Part shown: positions 48,604 through 60,000 of the stretch, piece by piece
Position numbering within the stretch: the stretch's first letter is position 1
Layout of the letters: every line of letters begins with the position of its first letter
Source: Polytrichum commune
Lineage: Eukaryota; Streptophyta; Polytrichopsida; Polytrichales; Polytrichaceae
Reading direction: 5' to 3'
Assembly: GCA_950295325.1 (NCBI GenBank)
Contig: OX485804.1
Span: 28,522,001-28,582,000, forward strand
Length of the DNA: 60,000 bases
The notes under the pieces: model-generated
Database searches by the model: none
Told to the model about the DNA's origin: nothing
Seen by the model: only the letters and a program-made list of their open reading frames with translations
Translations under genes and position numbers: made by a program

Positions 48604-48920
48604 CTGCACAAAATATGATATTTAGTGTTTGATACACTAAATGTGAACGCATACACTAATTATCAATAACCCTATGAAAGTAAGTAACATTAAATGTAAA
48701 CTCGAACACTAAATATCAGTTGTGGTAGTATGTGGAAGGGACACGTTTGAATTTAGTGTTAGTAAGGATATGAAAAAAAAGGATATAATAAGGGAGACGG
48801 TAGTAGGGAAGGTAGTGGCACATTTATGTCTAACACTAATTGTCAAAGACGAAAATTAGTGTGGAGCATGGTAGGGTGGTAACAACACTAAATATAATCA
48901 AACACTAAATATCATATTTT
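48604..48920 (+). mobile_element. MITE of the CACTAAATAT family, copy 3
   Basis: About 317 bp in the same orientation as 36121-36465. The ends are AAATATGATATTTAGTGTTT and, inverted, AAATATGATATTTAGTGTTT, so about 19 bp match exactly. The internal text shares CCTATGAAAGTAAGTAACAT and TAGGGTGGTAACAACACT. Confidence 0.85.
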
Positions 48921-49487
48921 GAGTACTAGAAAATGTGGCCCTAAAACACACTTCTCTTTTCACACGGGTAGTTATTGTGATATGATCCATTCATTGTACA
49001 TATGTCAAGTCCAATCTACAGTTGTCATAAATTCAACTTGACGCATGTGTATGGGGCCATGTCGCAATTATTGCCTATGTCAAATAGGAAGTGAAGTGTA
49101 TTGTAGGCCCCACAATCCTATGAGTGCAAATACACTCCTAGAAGCTTTGGAGCCAATCTTGAATTCTTATTAAAAAGCAAATTTTGTTGACACATTTGGT
49201 TGAGAGACCAGTTGTGTATGCCTTTACACTACACTTGAGCCTTGCAATTACATATATTGCAATTTTACTTTTCCATGGTACGTTCTTTGTATGAGTTTCA
49301 AGGTCTTTCACAATACTATGTACATGGCCCGTGGCCATGGTGTACAATGGCCCTAAGATGTGCATTCAACGCCTTCTATGTACAACACTTAGATTTTTCA
49401 AATAAGAATAATCAAGGACTACATCTAGCTCTTTAAAGGAAGAAAAAATGTAGACCATTAACTTATAATTGACATGAAGGAACGAAA

Positions 49488-49675
49488 GACCACACTAGAC
49501 CAAACATCATATATAGTGTGGCCCACACTATCCATCATCAACCATTGTTAGTTGTCTTGCAATCACTAAGTGACAACTAGAGAAAGTGAACACTTGGCGG
49601 TACATGACAAGTCACAAAGACCACTCCAATTAACTTGACACACCAATTTTTATGCCACACCAAATCATATGTTTG
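49488..49675 (+). mobile_element. MITE copy (TAGTGTGGCC family)
   Basis: It contains ATATAGTGTGGCCCACACTA, TTAGTTGTCTTGCAATCACT, GTACATGACAAGTCACAAAG and ATGCCACACCAAATCATATG. Block order matches 36468 and 37495. Confidence 0.65.
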
Positions 49676-52600
49676 TGTAATTTAAAGTCCGCACTACATA
49701 TATGATGAAGAAATAAATACTTGACTCACCACCTTAAGTTTCTTTCCTTTCATAGTAAAGATGTACACATATATGTGCAACAATTAGGTTTCCTTCACAA
49801 ATATGTTGCCTCTTTACCCATGCAAATTACCTTGGGTTAAAATCATATCACATGAACTTGTAACTTTCTTTATTCATATCTAATAAATAACCACCACACT
49901 AGCAAATACTAATTCATGTCTTTTGTTAGTGTGATAATAACAATTCAAAATAATGAAGAATATTGATAAATTAGCATGGGACAACCTAATTGCACATATC
50001 ATGGCCCTTGCACACTACAACTTGAGGGCCCTTAACTTATGATATACAAATTATGTGATTGGTTAAAAAGCCGGAGACGTTTCAAGTTCACTTCACACTA
50101 GACCTTGAAGGCACGAGACACCAAAGAAACTTGCACATATGAAAATTGTACATGGCGTCCTCCATGGCAGCAACAAGTGGATGATGTTTTAGGGTTTACG
50201 TGATATTGTGTGAGGCCCATTAGAAAGAGGTGGTCTAACACAAAACCAAGGGCATGGCAATCAATTAAATTGCCACTGGTTCCTAGAAATATCATACCTA
50301 CTATGATGGTCTAGACCCAAACCTGAACATATGTTGCAGTCCCTCAACATGGTCCACTTTTCACTTTACACTAAGCTTGAGGGCCCATCGATTACAAAAT
50401 TGGATTTCTATTCCAATGGTACGGCCTCTGGACGATTTTCCAAGGCCTTCATTGTTCATGGTCATGACTTTTGGTCTATGTGTAAAGCAGCCCTCAGTTT
50501 AGACAGTTTGGAATTTGGAAACAATGGAATGTGCGAAACATATAGTGGACGAGAATATCTGTGAGCCAGGCACTGATTGTGCTCCGCATATTTCTGAAGT
50601 CTCAACTGGCACACATACTTTGGCAGAAACACATGACTAAGTAACTACAAATTGGGTGATCAATACTTGAAACAGGTCCATGGTTTCCCAATATCAAAAC
50701 CCAAGGTTCCAAATCACGAAATCATCTTGGGCTCAGGCAATGACCAGTGAATGTGAAGACTGGACTTTTACACAAAGGAGGGTCAACACATCAAGGGAAA
50801 GGGCTTGATAGTTGGGGGAACAGCCCACATTAACTGTTGACTTCCAAACAACGATAATATTTGAGATTGCCAACCCCCTCTATGTGATATTAACTGATGT
50901 ATCTGACTTTGTTGAATTAGTCTGCAGTTTTGGTGGACAATTGTGCCGAGAACATATGCACCAGTATCTAGGAGAAAGGTGCTGGACCTGGAAATGAGCC
51001 TACAAATTCACAGCATAACAGGGTTTGGTGAAATTGGTAATCCACTGAACATGAGTTAAGTCAGTTGTCTCAATCTGCTTACCCACTTTGAGCTTTTGCT
51101 CAAGATACTTGCCGGTTTATCAAAAAGAGTTTCGAGTTCTGTTGTGGCCGCTTCCAACTCCCAATACCAATTGGGCCAGTGGATTTAGTAGTGAGACGAA
51201 CAATTCACTCTGCTAGGGTTTCTGAATGAGGAAGACTGCCAATGATTAATTTCCCATCGGAATTCATATGCTCCTGGCATGTCTAATCAAAGTGCAAATC
51301 CTATGACCAATGGAATTTGAATGACATCTTTATGTGTCTACTTGGGTTTCACACAATGTGTAAAAAAATGCTTTGCCACACTCTAACAAGCATGTCTTGT
51401 GTTTGAAACTTTGCCTATGAGGCACCTGTAGGATATATGGAAGTGGTCTCAAAGTGGTTACAAAACAAGACTGTTCCCTCTTATATTGGAAGTGGTCCCA
51501 AAGTGGTTCCACTCCTTCAACTGCTGGCATCAAGTTCCACAAATGACGGTGGGTGTCTGTGCTGAGGTCGTACAACTATGCCTAGACTGGCTTCATCGCT
51601 TCTGATCTACAAGGAATCGAAATCTGGCTAGTTTATGTGTGCTAAAAGTCCAATTAAACCCTAAACTAGCTCGCCACATCAGACAAGTGACCACATGAGA
51701 CCTTTATCACTTGATAAAATGCCAATCAGCAAGGTGGCTATAATTTAAAAGAATCCCTGTGAGCAGTATAAGGGTTACATTTGACCATCCTTGGATGCAG
51801 AAAATCCAGCTTACAAACGGTCCTTCTCTGATGATGCCTAGCAATTTAGGAAACTACCATGTAGGTGTTCAATCAATTTCCAACAATAGACTTCCATCAA
51901 GTTGGCAGGTGCTGGGGAAAGACCTTCTTTGATTATGATATTATTATACCAGCTCTGACTAGCCCATGCAGGGGAATTGGAACTACTCCGTTATTGCAGT
52001 AGAAGCACCCAAGAGCCTTCCCCAGTCAAAGTGATAAATTAGCTGTCATTCAGCATTGAATCCTGAGTCCATGCAACACCCAAATCAGTTCAAAAAGGCC
52101 TCCCAACTTATGAAGTATGCCTCCCACGCTGGCCCCTTGGCAATGGGACTGCAAGTAGGTTCCATCGCCACTGAAGTGGTAATGACCAAAGGATATTATG
52201 ACCAAAGGATATTCTGTTGAGACTAAAACATGTCATCACAGATACATTTAGAAAATTCCATCAGCTTGTTCGCAATGTGGTGTAAACAATTATGATGCTA
52301 GCTAGATTGCCAATAAATGGAACTCATTTTGGCGACAACAGACATAACCCAACAAACAATCAAATGGACTTCCTAGAGTATGGGTTAGAGGACATACAAG
52401 AACAAGATGTGAATCACAGCTCCCAAATAGAGCATCAATTGCCAAAAGAGTCATAATATGGCGCCATTCCTGGTTCAAACACCTATTTCAGTATTTGAGG
52501 GACTGCTGGACTGCTGCAAAACTGACTAACTAATTCTGCAAAAGAAAGGTCTGGCGGAACATCATAAGTTGCCATTAAGTAATACCTGAACTTAAATACT

Positions 52601-52849
52601 TTCCACAAGCATCTACCTGTTCATAACTTCAAAGGTGATCACCAATGTTTAAATTTTGAGCACATGCCTGTATCACCTGATAGATAATTCAGGCCATATG
52701 TATGGAACACAGCCTTCTGCAAATTGACCTAGCCTATTTTCCCAGACTGTGACCATAATAGAGAGAATTTAAGAACTGCATGAAATTCCAATGTGTAAAT
52801 TTACCTTATACATGTAACAAACGGAGTGTTGTCCACCTATCCCCCAGCT
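49676..52849. other. Intergenic DNA and 3' flank of the maturase-like gene
   Basis: No gene is supported. Diverged AGGGCC(A/C)-type repeat text occurs at about 49982-50500 (CTTGAGGGCCC, GGTCATGACTTTTGGTCTATG). Two short direct duplications are visible: GGAAGTGGTC(T/C)CAAAGTGGTT at 51439 and 51487, and GACCAAAGGATATT at 52186 and 52200. The last few hundred bases should include the 3' UTR of the leftward gene. Confidence 0.45.
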
Positions 52850-55064
52850 TCACCCACGCATTGGCAGGAATTTTGCCCTCCGTGGTTGCCAGTCTCTTGG
52901 TAGAGCCTTCTTGTCAGGATGAGAAATCTCACGGTACTTTGTGAATGGAATGGCAGGTGGACGCCTGGGCCTCTCAACCCTGTCTGCTCGGGTACCCAGA
53001 GGAAAGGCTCCTTTCTTTGGAGTTGGCGGGGTTCCCCCTACTTTAATTGGTCTTGAAAGATTTTTGCCACCCCTCTTGAACACCTTTGCTGAAGATCCTA
53101 ATTTGAATTTGGCAGCATAAGTTTTTGCCAAGGAGGATCTCAGTACGTAACTCAGGCGGTTCACACATTGGCGCTTTGAGTCAGCCAAATGGTAATAGTT
53201 AGCTAGCCCCCGCAGGATGTTACCCACAGCTATAACCGACTTCTCTTGAGGATATTGATAGTACTTGAAATTTGGCTTTGGGTTACCTGACTTATCACAA
53301 AATCCCCTGTCTGCAAGGCGCCTGATGACCTTATTCATGTCAACAAGAAAACAGAGTGATCCAGTCTCTTCAAATCTGTAGGTAATCCACTTGTCACCAT
53401 CTCGGCGACAAAACTTGCGAATTCTCTCTGGATTTCTACTGATAAAGTATCCCAGGAAGGGTACCTTACTGTCTTTGGCTCGGTGTATAACAAATGGCTC
53501 AGGTATGGCCTGAATTCCCAGTTTTACTTTCATAAATTGTCTCATCAGCTCCTCTATACGCACTGCTAGAGTCCGAGGACCAATAATTCCAATTAGGAAA
53601 TCATCTGCAAACCGGGTGTAGTTGATTCTCCGATGATAAGGGTCCTGAGGGGGACCTAAGGAAATGGTTCGATTTCTTTGTGTAACTAGTCTAAAGGCAG
53701 TCTGATCAAAAGCCAAGGCACTCCTTGCAGCATTAAATACTGTCGGGGTGATTGCTCGTTGTCGTCCTCTATCAACAATGCGCTTCAGTCGCATTAAAAA
53801 AGTGTCTAATTCATGGAGTACTATGTTGGAGGCAAGAGGGTCGAACCCATCTCTGGTAATGCCTCTCCGTGCAGATGCCCTAAGACTTCCCAATATTTTT
53901 TTTTGCAGAGGACCTATGTTCTTGGGTCGTATCTTTCCTTTCAAAAGACGATTCACTATTTCTCGCGGGATCTGGTCAAAACATTTTGACAAACTTTTAC
54001 CTTCTATATACCAGACGGTTCCTTCAAAATCACGGCGTACTTGTTTCAAACACGTGTGTTGTGAGAGGCCTTGCCTAAATCCATGGGAGCAGGGGAGAAA
54101 GTAGTTCTCATAAATCTTCTCATACTCGGCAGCTGGTGACTGGGGGATGAGAGATGGATGAATTGATTTACCTGTAACCATGCTACCCAACAAGTGGTCA
54201 ACAAACTCTTCCTGATGAAACAACAATATGGTCTACCAAATCACAAATCAGGTTCATATTACCCACAAGAGAACACCAGTTTTATGGAGGACACAGTGTT
54301 GACCTTCTGGTTTCATCAAGGTTAGCAGAATAATCTCAGAACAGATTATGTAGACCTTGTCTCTTTCATCATCATGGTTTGAGGCAGCTATTCTACTGCT
54401 TTACAAATCCATCAATCTCTCATTGATTTTCTAGACTTTTGTAGAGAATAAATAAGTTTCCACAAGTTTAATATGCTGTTGTAACAAGCCAACCTCGAAT
54501 TCGAGTTCCTTGCCGAAGAAGCTCCTTGTTGAGTGTGTCCATAGCAGCCTTCATCCATGGTTCTGGTGGAGGTTCTTCAGATCGAGCTCTTGATATGGGC
54601 TCCCATTCCACGTCATTTATGCCTGTGATGAAGAAAAACAACACCATCGACATGGTGTAATCAAAACCTCTACATATTTATACAATTGACAAGGTCACAG
54701 CATTATCAATCTAGCAAAATTCCATACTTGGCATGATCTCTGCACATAGGGGGGGGGCTATCAGTCCTTCGGCAATCTAAATTAGTCCATGCCTCCTGTT
54801 ACAATAATATTGTTCCAGCAGCGTGAATACCCATAATGAACAAAGAAATTCTGTAAAGAAGCTGACAGGTAGCTCCAGGAAACATATATGGACTTAATTA
54901 CCAGCTAACGAGTACCAAAGTGCTGCAATATCCTGTGGCAGAGCTTGTATCTTGGTGACAACAGCAAGCAATGAGAGAGGGTTATAAGGGATCACCTCCA
55001 TAGCCAAGCTTCGAGGGTGCCACTGCCATCCCACGCTGTGAGCCCAAGGAGGCGCCGACCGCAT
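52850..55064 (-). CDS. Nuclear group II intron maturase-like protein (RT plus maturase domain X)
   Basis: Nuclear maturases of plants enter organelles and help splice group II introns. My model joins 55064-54902, 54622-54494 and 54207-52850, giving 549 residues. Visible RT motifs are SHGFRQGLSQHT, YIEG...CFDQI (motif A), LASNIVLHELDTFL, YTRFADDFLIGIIG (YADD-type) and KVPFLGYFI. The maturase domain X follows (NILRGLANYYHLAD, SSLAKTYAAKFKL). I see no HNH endonuclease. Two things are odd. The first catalytic Asp of motif A is replaced (IEGKSLSKCFD where IEGDIKGCFD is usual), and the early RT blocks with the RPLGIP-type motif are absent. Reverse transcription is thus unlikely, while RNA binding and splicing remain plausible. 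The exon 2-3 junction has an alternative (donor GTTACA with acceptor at 54211). The true start could lie further upstream. Confidence 0.85.
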
Positions 55065-56040
55065 GTTGGCGGAGCCAACCTCGGAGGTGACGACCAATTT
55101 GATGGGGGATGGTCATTCTCCCCGCCATTTTCCGCTATATATGAATAAACTCCTGCATGTCCTCTACATCAAAACTCTGCACCAAGCCCGGATCCCTATC
55201 AGCAGCATATACACACCGTCACTGTCGCCAAACACAACAAAGAGACCATCACAACACACAATAACAACAATCTCACCACCCAGGCATTGTCTCGCCCACT
55301 TTCCGCCGCTTATGAATTCCCCTGAGACAATCCCATCCCATCAATGCAGACCGGCATTACAAAATTTAGGTTGAATTTCCCCCACGTTGTTCCATGGAAT
55401 CAATGACACTGATTTCCATCATGAAGGTTTGATAGCGGTATAGTGTTCAGACAACAATATTGTGATGTTCAATTGCTGGTGCAGATGTAGAACCCCAATA
55501 TAATTTATTACACCAATTTGCTAATACTGCATCACTTACAGCAACTTTAGCATGACAGAAAACCAAGGATTGACCTCCGAGTTGCAGGGTTTGGGGTTTA
55601 GGGTTTAGCTCAACACCCATTATCATTGTCTGATAATACACGATACGCTCTTTTGATGCCTACACTACGAGAAATATCCAATAAATTGATGATTCCCACC
55701 ATCACAACAATCTTGAAAACTAAAAATTTAAAACCCTCACTCGAATTTAACAGTGATTGAAATCATGGCGTTCGTGAACAAAGACGGGCCAATCCCTAGG
55801 AAGAAAACGGATCTGGAAGACTGTAGCCCATCAAACATACCCGAAATTTACATGTCTGTCGATTCTGCAACCAATCCAACAACCTAACCCTCGATCGAAT
55901 TTGGAAACAAAGGAATCGGCCTCCTCGATGGCTCAAAACTCGCGTAAAACAGAACCCGAAATGCCAAGGAGAAATTAGGGTTTCGGGCACGATATTCCCT
56001 CTTCAAGTTCCCGGAGTTCCCCACAAAGGGAAGTCCTGCA
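55065..56040 (-). promoter_or_regulatory. 5' region of the maturase-like gene with telo-boxes
   Basis: On the coding (minus) strand AAACCCTAA occurs at about 55975-55983 and again within AAACCCTAAACCCCAAACCC at about 55585-55604. A good donor (CGG|GTATGT) at about 55840 follows an Arg-rich open frame with no ATG. An acceptor-like CCGAG|GTTGG at about 55081 is in phase with it. A leader intron, or an N-terminal exon with an unseen start, is possible. The role is inferred. Confidence 0.4.
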
Positions 56041-56399
56041 TGTTCTGGAGGCGAACCCTGTTCACATTTTGTTGAATTTATCCATTAAAAAATATAATGT
56101 ATGTTCATGAGATCTGCAACTGAAACTCCAAGGAAGTCTCTAGTGCAATTAATAGCAATTGTGCATACTCACAGGCTTGAGGAAGTTTGATTATTAATGT
56201 CAGTTGGTCATCCAAATCATTCACTTTCATGCAATTCATCTGTATTGGGTGTTTCATTAGTATAGCATAACACTAAAAAGAAGTTAGAAAACAAAGAACA
56301 TCTAAAAGACACATCAACTTCCAGCATGAAAAAGAAAACTTCACTTACAAAATGAAAATACATAAAGGTAGCTTCACGTAAACCTCTTCTATAGTGACA

Positions 56400-57520
56400 C
56401 TATGGAGACCCTTAACTAGCACTATAAAAGGACCATGCAGTCATATATGTCTCATGCACTCGCTGCCAAGGCAAAGACCTTTGAGGCTGCAGACACATAG
56501 TTGTTGGAGGAATTCGCCCAGCAACTATAGGTGGCCGTACCTTTGCAAACAACAACCCGTTCTCAACCAACATTAGTTGCAAAGACATAAGACCCACTTG
56601 CAGAGCCCTTCGCGACCCCAACTACAAGATCCTCATGCAACCACCTATATTGGGGATCGTCAAGCTTGTGGTTGAGTGATTCACCATCCACCCCACCTCC
56701 AACCTCTTTACGAAGATTTTTGTTGATCTCTCTCTCCTCACATTGATGGTTGAGAGTAATTTCTTGAGCCTTGAAATATTTCATGTTCGACAACCTCGTA
56801 ATTGTATCAAAGAAAACACTGGAAATATCTTCCATCACAATATCATGAGGGTTCATCGTGGTTTTCCATAGTGAAACGACTCATTTAGCATCAATACCCG
56901 TAGATCTCGATGTGATCACCCAAGTCGGGTTGGGGTAAAATTGCCCGCTCTTGCACATGTGGAATAAAGTCCTAGGAAGACTAACACCCAAATGTTTTTT
57001 TCATATGGAAACGTGCCCATTGATGGGCATGTTGCAAAATGTTGTTATGAGAAAGATTCACATGATTGGTCAAACCAACATTCCCAAACTTTGCATACTC
57101 CACATGCCCCTCATTCATATCCTCCGCATACACATTACAATGCACAAACTCAAAATGCTCCTCCATGTTATTCTTCGTGCTATACCCAACCATGCCAAGG
57201 AATATATGCAAACCCTCGTCCCTCAACCTCTCACAAGAAACAACAAGCACACCTTTGCTTTCTTGTTCAACACCGGTAAACTACTAAAATTCCCCTTCAC
57301 AATTACTTGGAAATGTTTGTGCACCAATATGCCACCCCCTCTCCACATACCACAAGCTTGCAATACACTCCTCCTCAATAAACCTCGAATTTACAAAGAG
57401 TCCAATGTCTACATCCACTCTCCCCATGACAATGTTGATGGAAACTTCAATATATTTAAGGCATGGCTCCTTTCTTGCACTTTAGAGCACGCATCTTTAG
57501 AGACATATCGAAATTGAAAA
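56400..57520 (+). pseudogene. Possible decayed transposon gag-like frame
   Basis: A 188-codon frame starts at 56951, but the more protein-like text lies in a neighbouring frame at 56992-57279 (GHVAKCCYEKDSHDW, then a Pro/His/Gln-rich stretch). Shifting frame just before it places CFF ahead of GHVAKCC, which faintly resembles a CCHC zinc knuckle. Upstream frames are broken by stops (for example AKAKTFEAADT then a stop). I cannot assign a family, and this may be chance. Confidence 0.25.
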
Positions 57521-59650
57521 GATGAACACAACACATAGACAATCAAGTTCCCAAATGGAAATGCTCGAAATCAATCATAATCCTCAACCAGGTAGCACCA
57601 ACGTCTAAACCTACAACCTAATAAGTCTTGACCTTTGTTGTATAGTGTCATGCGAGCTTTGCCGCATGCAAACTGCCTCCTTCCACAAGTTCACTAGTAG
57701 TCCCCAACACAATGCCATGATTGGCCAACTGTAACTAAACACATGTTGTCATTGTGTCGTCCGCCCGCTCCAACTCATGTCACCCTCCCATGTAAACCCC
57801 AAAAAGGGGTTGAACCCCCCCCCCCCCCAAGGCCAATCTTGGGGTTGGCCCTGTAAATCTATCCCCGCTAGCACCCCACAACCAAACCCAACACACATGT
57901 CCCACTTATTGGCTCTTTGTTCAAATCAAAATTGATCCACTTTTGTAGTTACCATCTCATCACTCAAACAACAATGTTTGGTGCAAATATGGAAATGAAA
58001 ACTCGTTTGATTTAAATACTATATGGAAGAGAATAATCCAACATAAACCAAAGTAATTTGTCATTGAATGAAGGCCAAATCAAGTGAGTTATAGAATCCA
58101 CATTACAAAGTTTGATTTAGAAAGTGTGTGGGAGAAGTATGCACCTACTTGAACCATGGTAAAAGGGATGACTTTAGCTTTGGGCGTATGGACTCTTTGA
58201 TCCTCTTGACTTCTTTTAGATCATTACTTGATTGCATAATCTTCGCAAAGTCTTTTAAGATTTGAGAAACTAGGTTATTTTCAAATCCTTTCCCATATGC
58301 TTTTAGTTAAGTCATTGGCAAGTTGTTGTTGTGTCCCACTTAGATCAGACCTATGCAATAAAACAACCTCCTTATTCTCTCTTTTCAAAGGTTCACATCA
58401 TGCAAGATCACAATGAGTATACAATGCAAAAGTTTTATGACCCTAGTCACAAAACCCTAATTTTTAAGAGAAGTCAAAAAATTTGTTCTCCAAGGTTCCT
58501 TGCATATTTCAAAGTACTAACACCTATGAACTTTGAAATCCATCACTATTGCACATTAATTACCTATAAACATAATATGCGTCATGTGGTCAAGGTGTTG
58601 TATAATTAAGTGTTGTAATACGGAAGTTAGATTATACTAAACCTATTAGGTGAGTACTAAAGTAATGGCTTGGGATTAAGACATATTGACTCAGTTAGTA
58701 TAAAATAAGCTAAGCTTTTGAACTTGGCATGGGCAAACTTTAACTTGGACACATATGGGTCCTACCACAACCCAAGGAGGCCTTGTTGGCGCTCTTACCT
58801 TACCACATTGGATCATCGAGGCCCTTGAATGGGCCTTGGTGGATCGATGGTCAAGATGCACTAAGCCTTCAACCACACAAGGTCCGTTCACAACGTCTCA
58901 TTGATGCAAATGGTGGACTCTTTGAGAAATATCAACAAAGTCTCCAAATTAGAAAAAAATATCATATTATTATGATGAAGAATTTCATATTGTCGGATGG
59001 ATTTACACGTGCAATCAGTAAGATTGGTGGAAAGTTGCAAGCAAGCAATCATTTTGAAGTGATTAAATTGTTATGATGTATGTTGAGATGTTTGCACTTC
59101 ATGAGGTATGGAGTATAGCATGCATGCAATTTCATGATGAAATTTTGGGAGGCAATAGATAATCTCAATCGTTACATATGTGGGAGAAAAAAATACATTT
59201 TCTTTTAGCAGAATCTAAGGGACATTTAGACCATAGACAAGAATGTTCTTGTAAGCATTTTGGATCAATAATGGAGTCTGAAGCTTTACTTACAACAAAT
59301 TTAACTCTTGCATCAATTTAAGTTATAGTTGTTCATCGAATATTGTGATCGCCAATTCATGGTAACTTTGTTCTTCTCCATGACAAGAGCAATGGCCTCT
59401 TTTTTACTAAATAATTGTCCTTATTCTAATAGTGCAACAAGAGGGAGTTGTTGCATGTGAACACACCTCTTGTTTATTCAACAAATTTACCTTGGAATAG
59501 CATGCAACATGAAGGATTTTTCGGGAACACGGAGACTCTTCGTATCTACACCGGTGCATTCTTGATATAATCAAAGTGTTAGTGACATTGTCCACATGAA
59601 AAAGGAGAAGTGGGATGATGTGGATTGAAATCGGTGAACAATGTCAAATT
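57521..59650. other. Intergenic DNA, no gene supported
   Basis: It has a C13-14 run at about 57818 and otherwise AT-rich unique-looking sequence. Frames of 60-97 codons show no family resemblance. Confidence 0.5.
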
Positions 59651-59653
59651 GAC

Positions 59654-59810
59654 AATAATAATAATAATAACAACTTCGGTCTCCGAAGGAGACCGACGTG
59701 AATTAAGTGTCTGTTCGATCTACCTTCAATCCCAAGCCCACAGGACAGAGGTATGAAGGAGAAGATCTACTCCCCCCTTTCGAGAGTAGACACTTTAGAC
59801 ACAAGAAACC
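59654..59810 (-). mobile_element. SINE-like retroposon, longer copy
   Basis: Read on the minus strand: GTCCTGTGGGCTTGGGATTG, GATCGAACAGACACTTAATT, CACGTCGGTCTCC, a short hairpin (GGTCTCCTTCGGAGACC) and a (TTA)n tail. It shares the two middle blocks with the copy at 43658-43760 and extends about 50 bp further 5'. The 5' limit and the target duplication are not clear. Confidence 0.65.
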
Positions 59811-60000
59811 AGTAATGTAACTACGCCTAATATAATACCCCTTGCCCCTTACCCTAACTTTTAAGTTCTGAATTATGGGGGGTATGGATTTTGGGGGAGT
59901 GGTTGGTGGTTTTCAATTCTCCTTTTATGGAGGAGAATAGACATAGCATATTGTATTGCAATGGTGTTAATGTTTTTGAAGGTATTTTTGATGGTGGCCA

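Noticed and set aside
36121-48920. Regularly recurring CACTAAATAT blocks considered as a CRISPR-like or regulatory array
   Set aside because: Spacing is irregular and the blocks are transposon ends with inverted partners; the genome is eukaryotic.
53748-54104. 118-codon plus-strand frame
   Set aside because: Antisense to the reverse transcriptase region of the maturase-like gene.
55796-55990. Arg-rich open frame on the minus strand that looks like a mitochondrial presequence for the maturase-like gene
   Set aside because: It has no in-frame ATG (it begins with GTG, with a stop just upstream) and sits over a telo-box. I kept it as possible leader sequence rather than a coding exon.
56951-57517. 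188-codon plus-strand frame
   Set aside because: Composition is unusual and the more protein-like signal is in a different frame over the same DNA. No family resemblance; listed only as a possible decayed frame.

Overview
The window is nuclear DNA of a land plant. The evidence is a gene for a photosystem II extrinsic subunit (PsbQ) with a chloroplast and Tat-type transit sequence, plant-type GT-AG introns, two NAC transcription factors, a nuclear tRNA-Ala and many short inverted-repeat transposons. The mix of genes and the pyrimidine microsatellites beside start codons would suit a bryophyte or another seedless plant, but I cannot name the species. The DNA is AT-rich and gene-poor: I can support seven protein genes and one tRNA in 60 kb. 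Exons were joined by hand from splice consensus, phase and protein similarity.

Layout. 1-1.6 kb: flank with a tandem duplication. 1.6-5.2 kb (+): a nine-exon glycerophosphodiester phosphodiesterase of the GDPD4 type. 5.2-7.6 kb: two adjacent MITEs. 7.8-9.2 kb (+): a small protein that is little more than an HDAC6-like ubiquitin-binding zinc finger. 10.0-11.75 kb (-): psbQ, whose first intron is a four-unit satellite. 14.9 kb (-): tRNA-Ala(UGC). 16.05-18.4 kb (+): a glycine-zipper membrane protein resembling cadmium-induced protein AS8. 21.2-24.3 kb and 32.0-34.6 kb (both -): two paralogous membrane-anchored NAC factors of 708 and 710 residues. 36-50 kb: a transposon-rich desert of MITEs, tandem duplications, a GC-rich island and a SINE-like insertion with an identifiable empty site. 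52.8-55.1 kb (-): a group II intron maturase-like gene carrying a type II maturase domain and a partly disabled reverse transcriptase. 55.1-60 kb: flank, a decayed ORF region and a second SINE-like copy.

The genes do not form one pathway or a cluster. The only functional grouping is the NAC pair, a local duplication that diverged by intron gain or loss and by changes in the DNA-binding domain. PsbQ acts in the thylakoid lumen. The maturase-like protein would be expected in an organelle, probably the mitochondrion. The NAC proteins are predicted to be held in a membrane and released on signal.

I do not see a clearly new multi-gene system. The points most worth checking are the paired NAC genes with a shared cysteine motif next to the membrane anchor, the maturase-like protein with a lost first catalytic aspartate, the stand-alone ubiquitin-binding finger, the SINE with its empty site, and the satellite-like introns.
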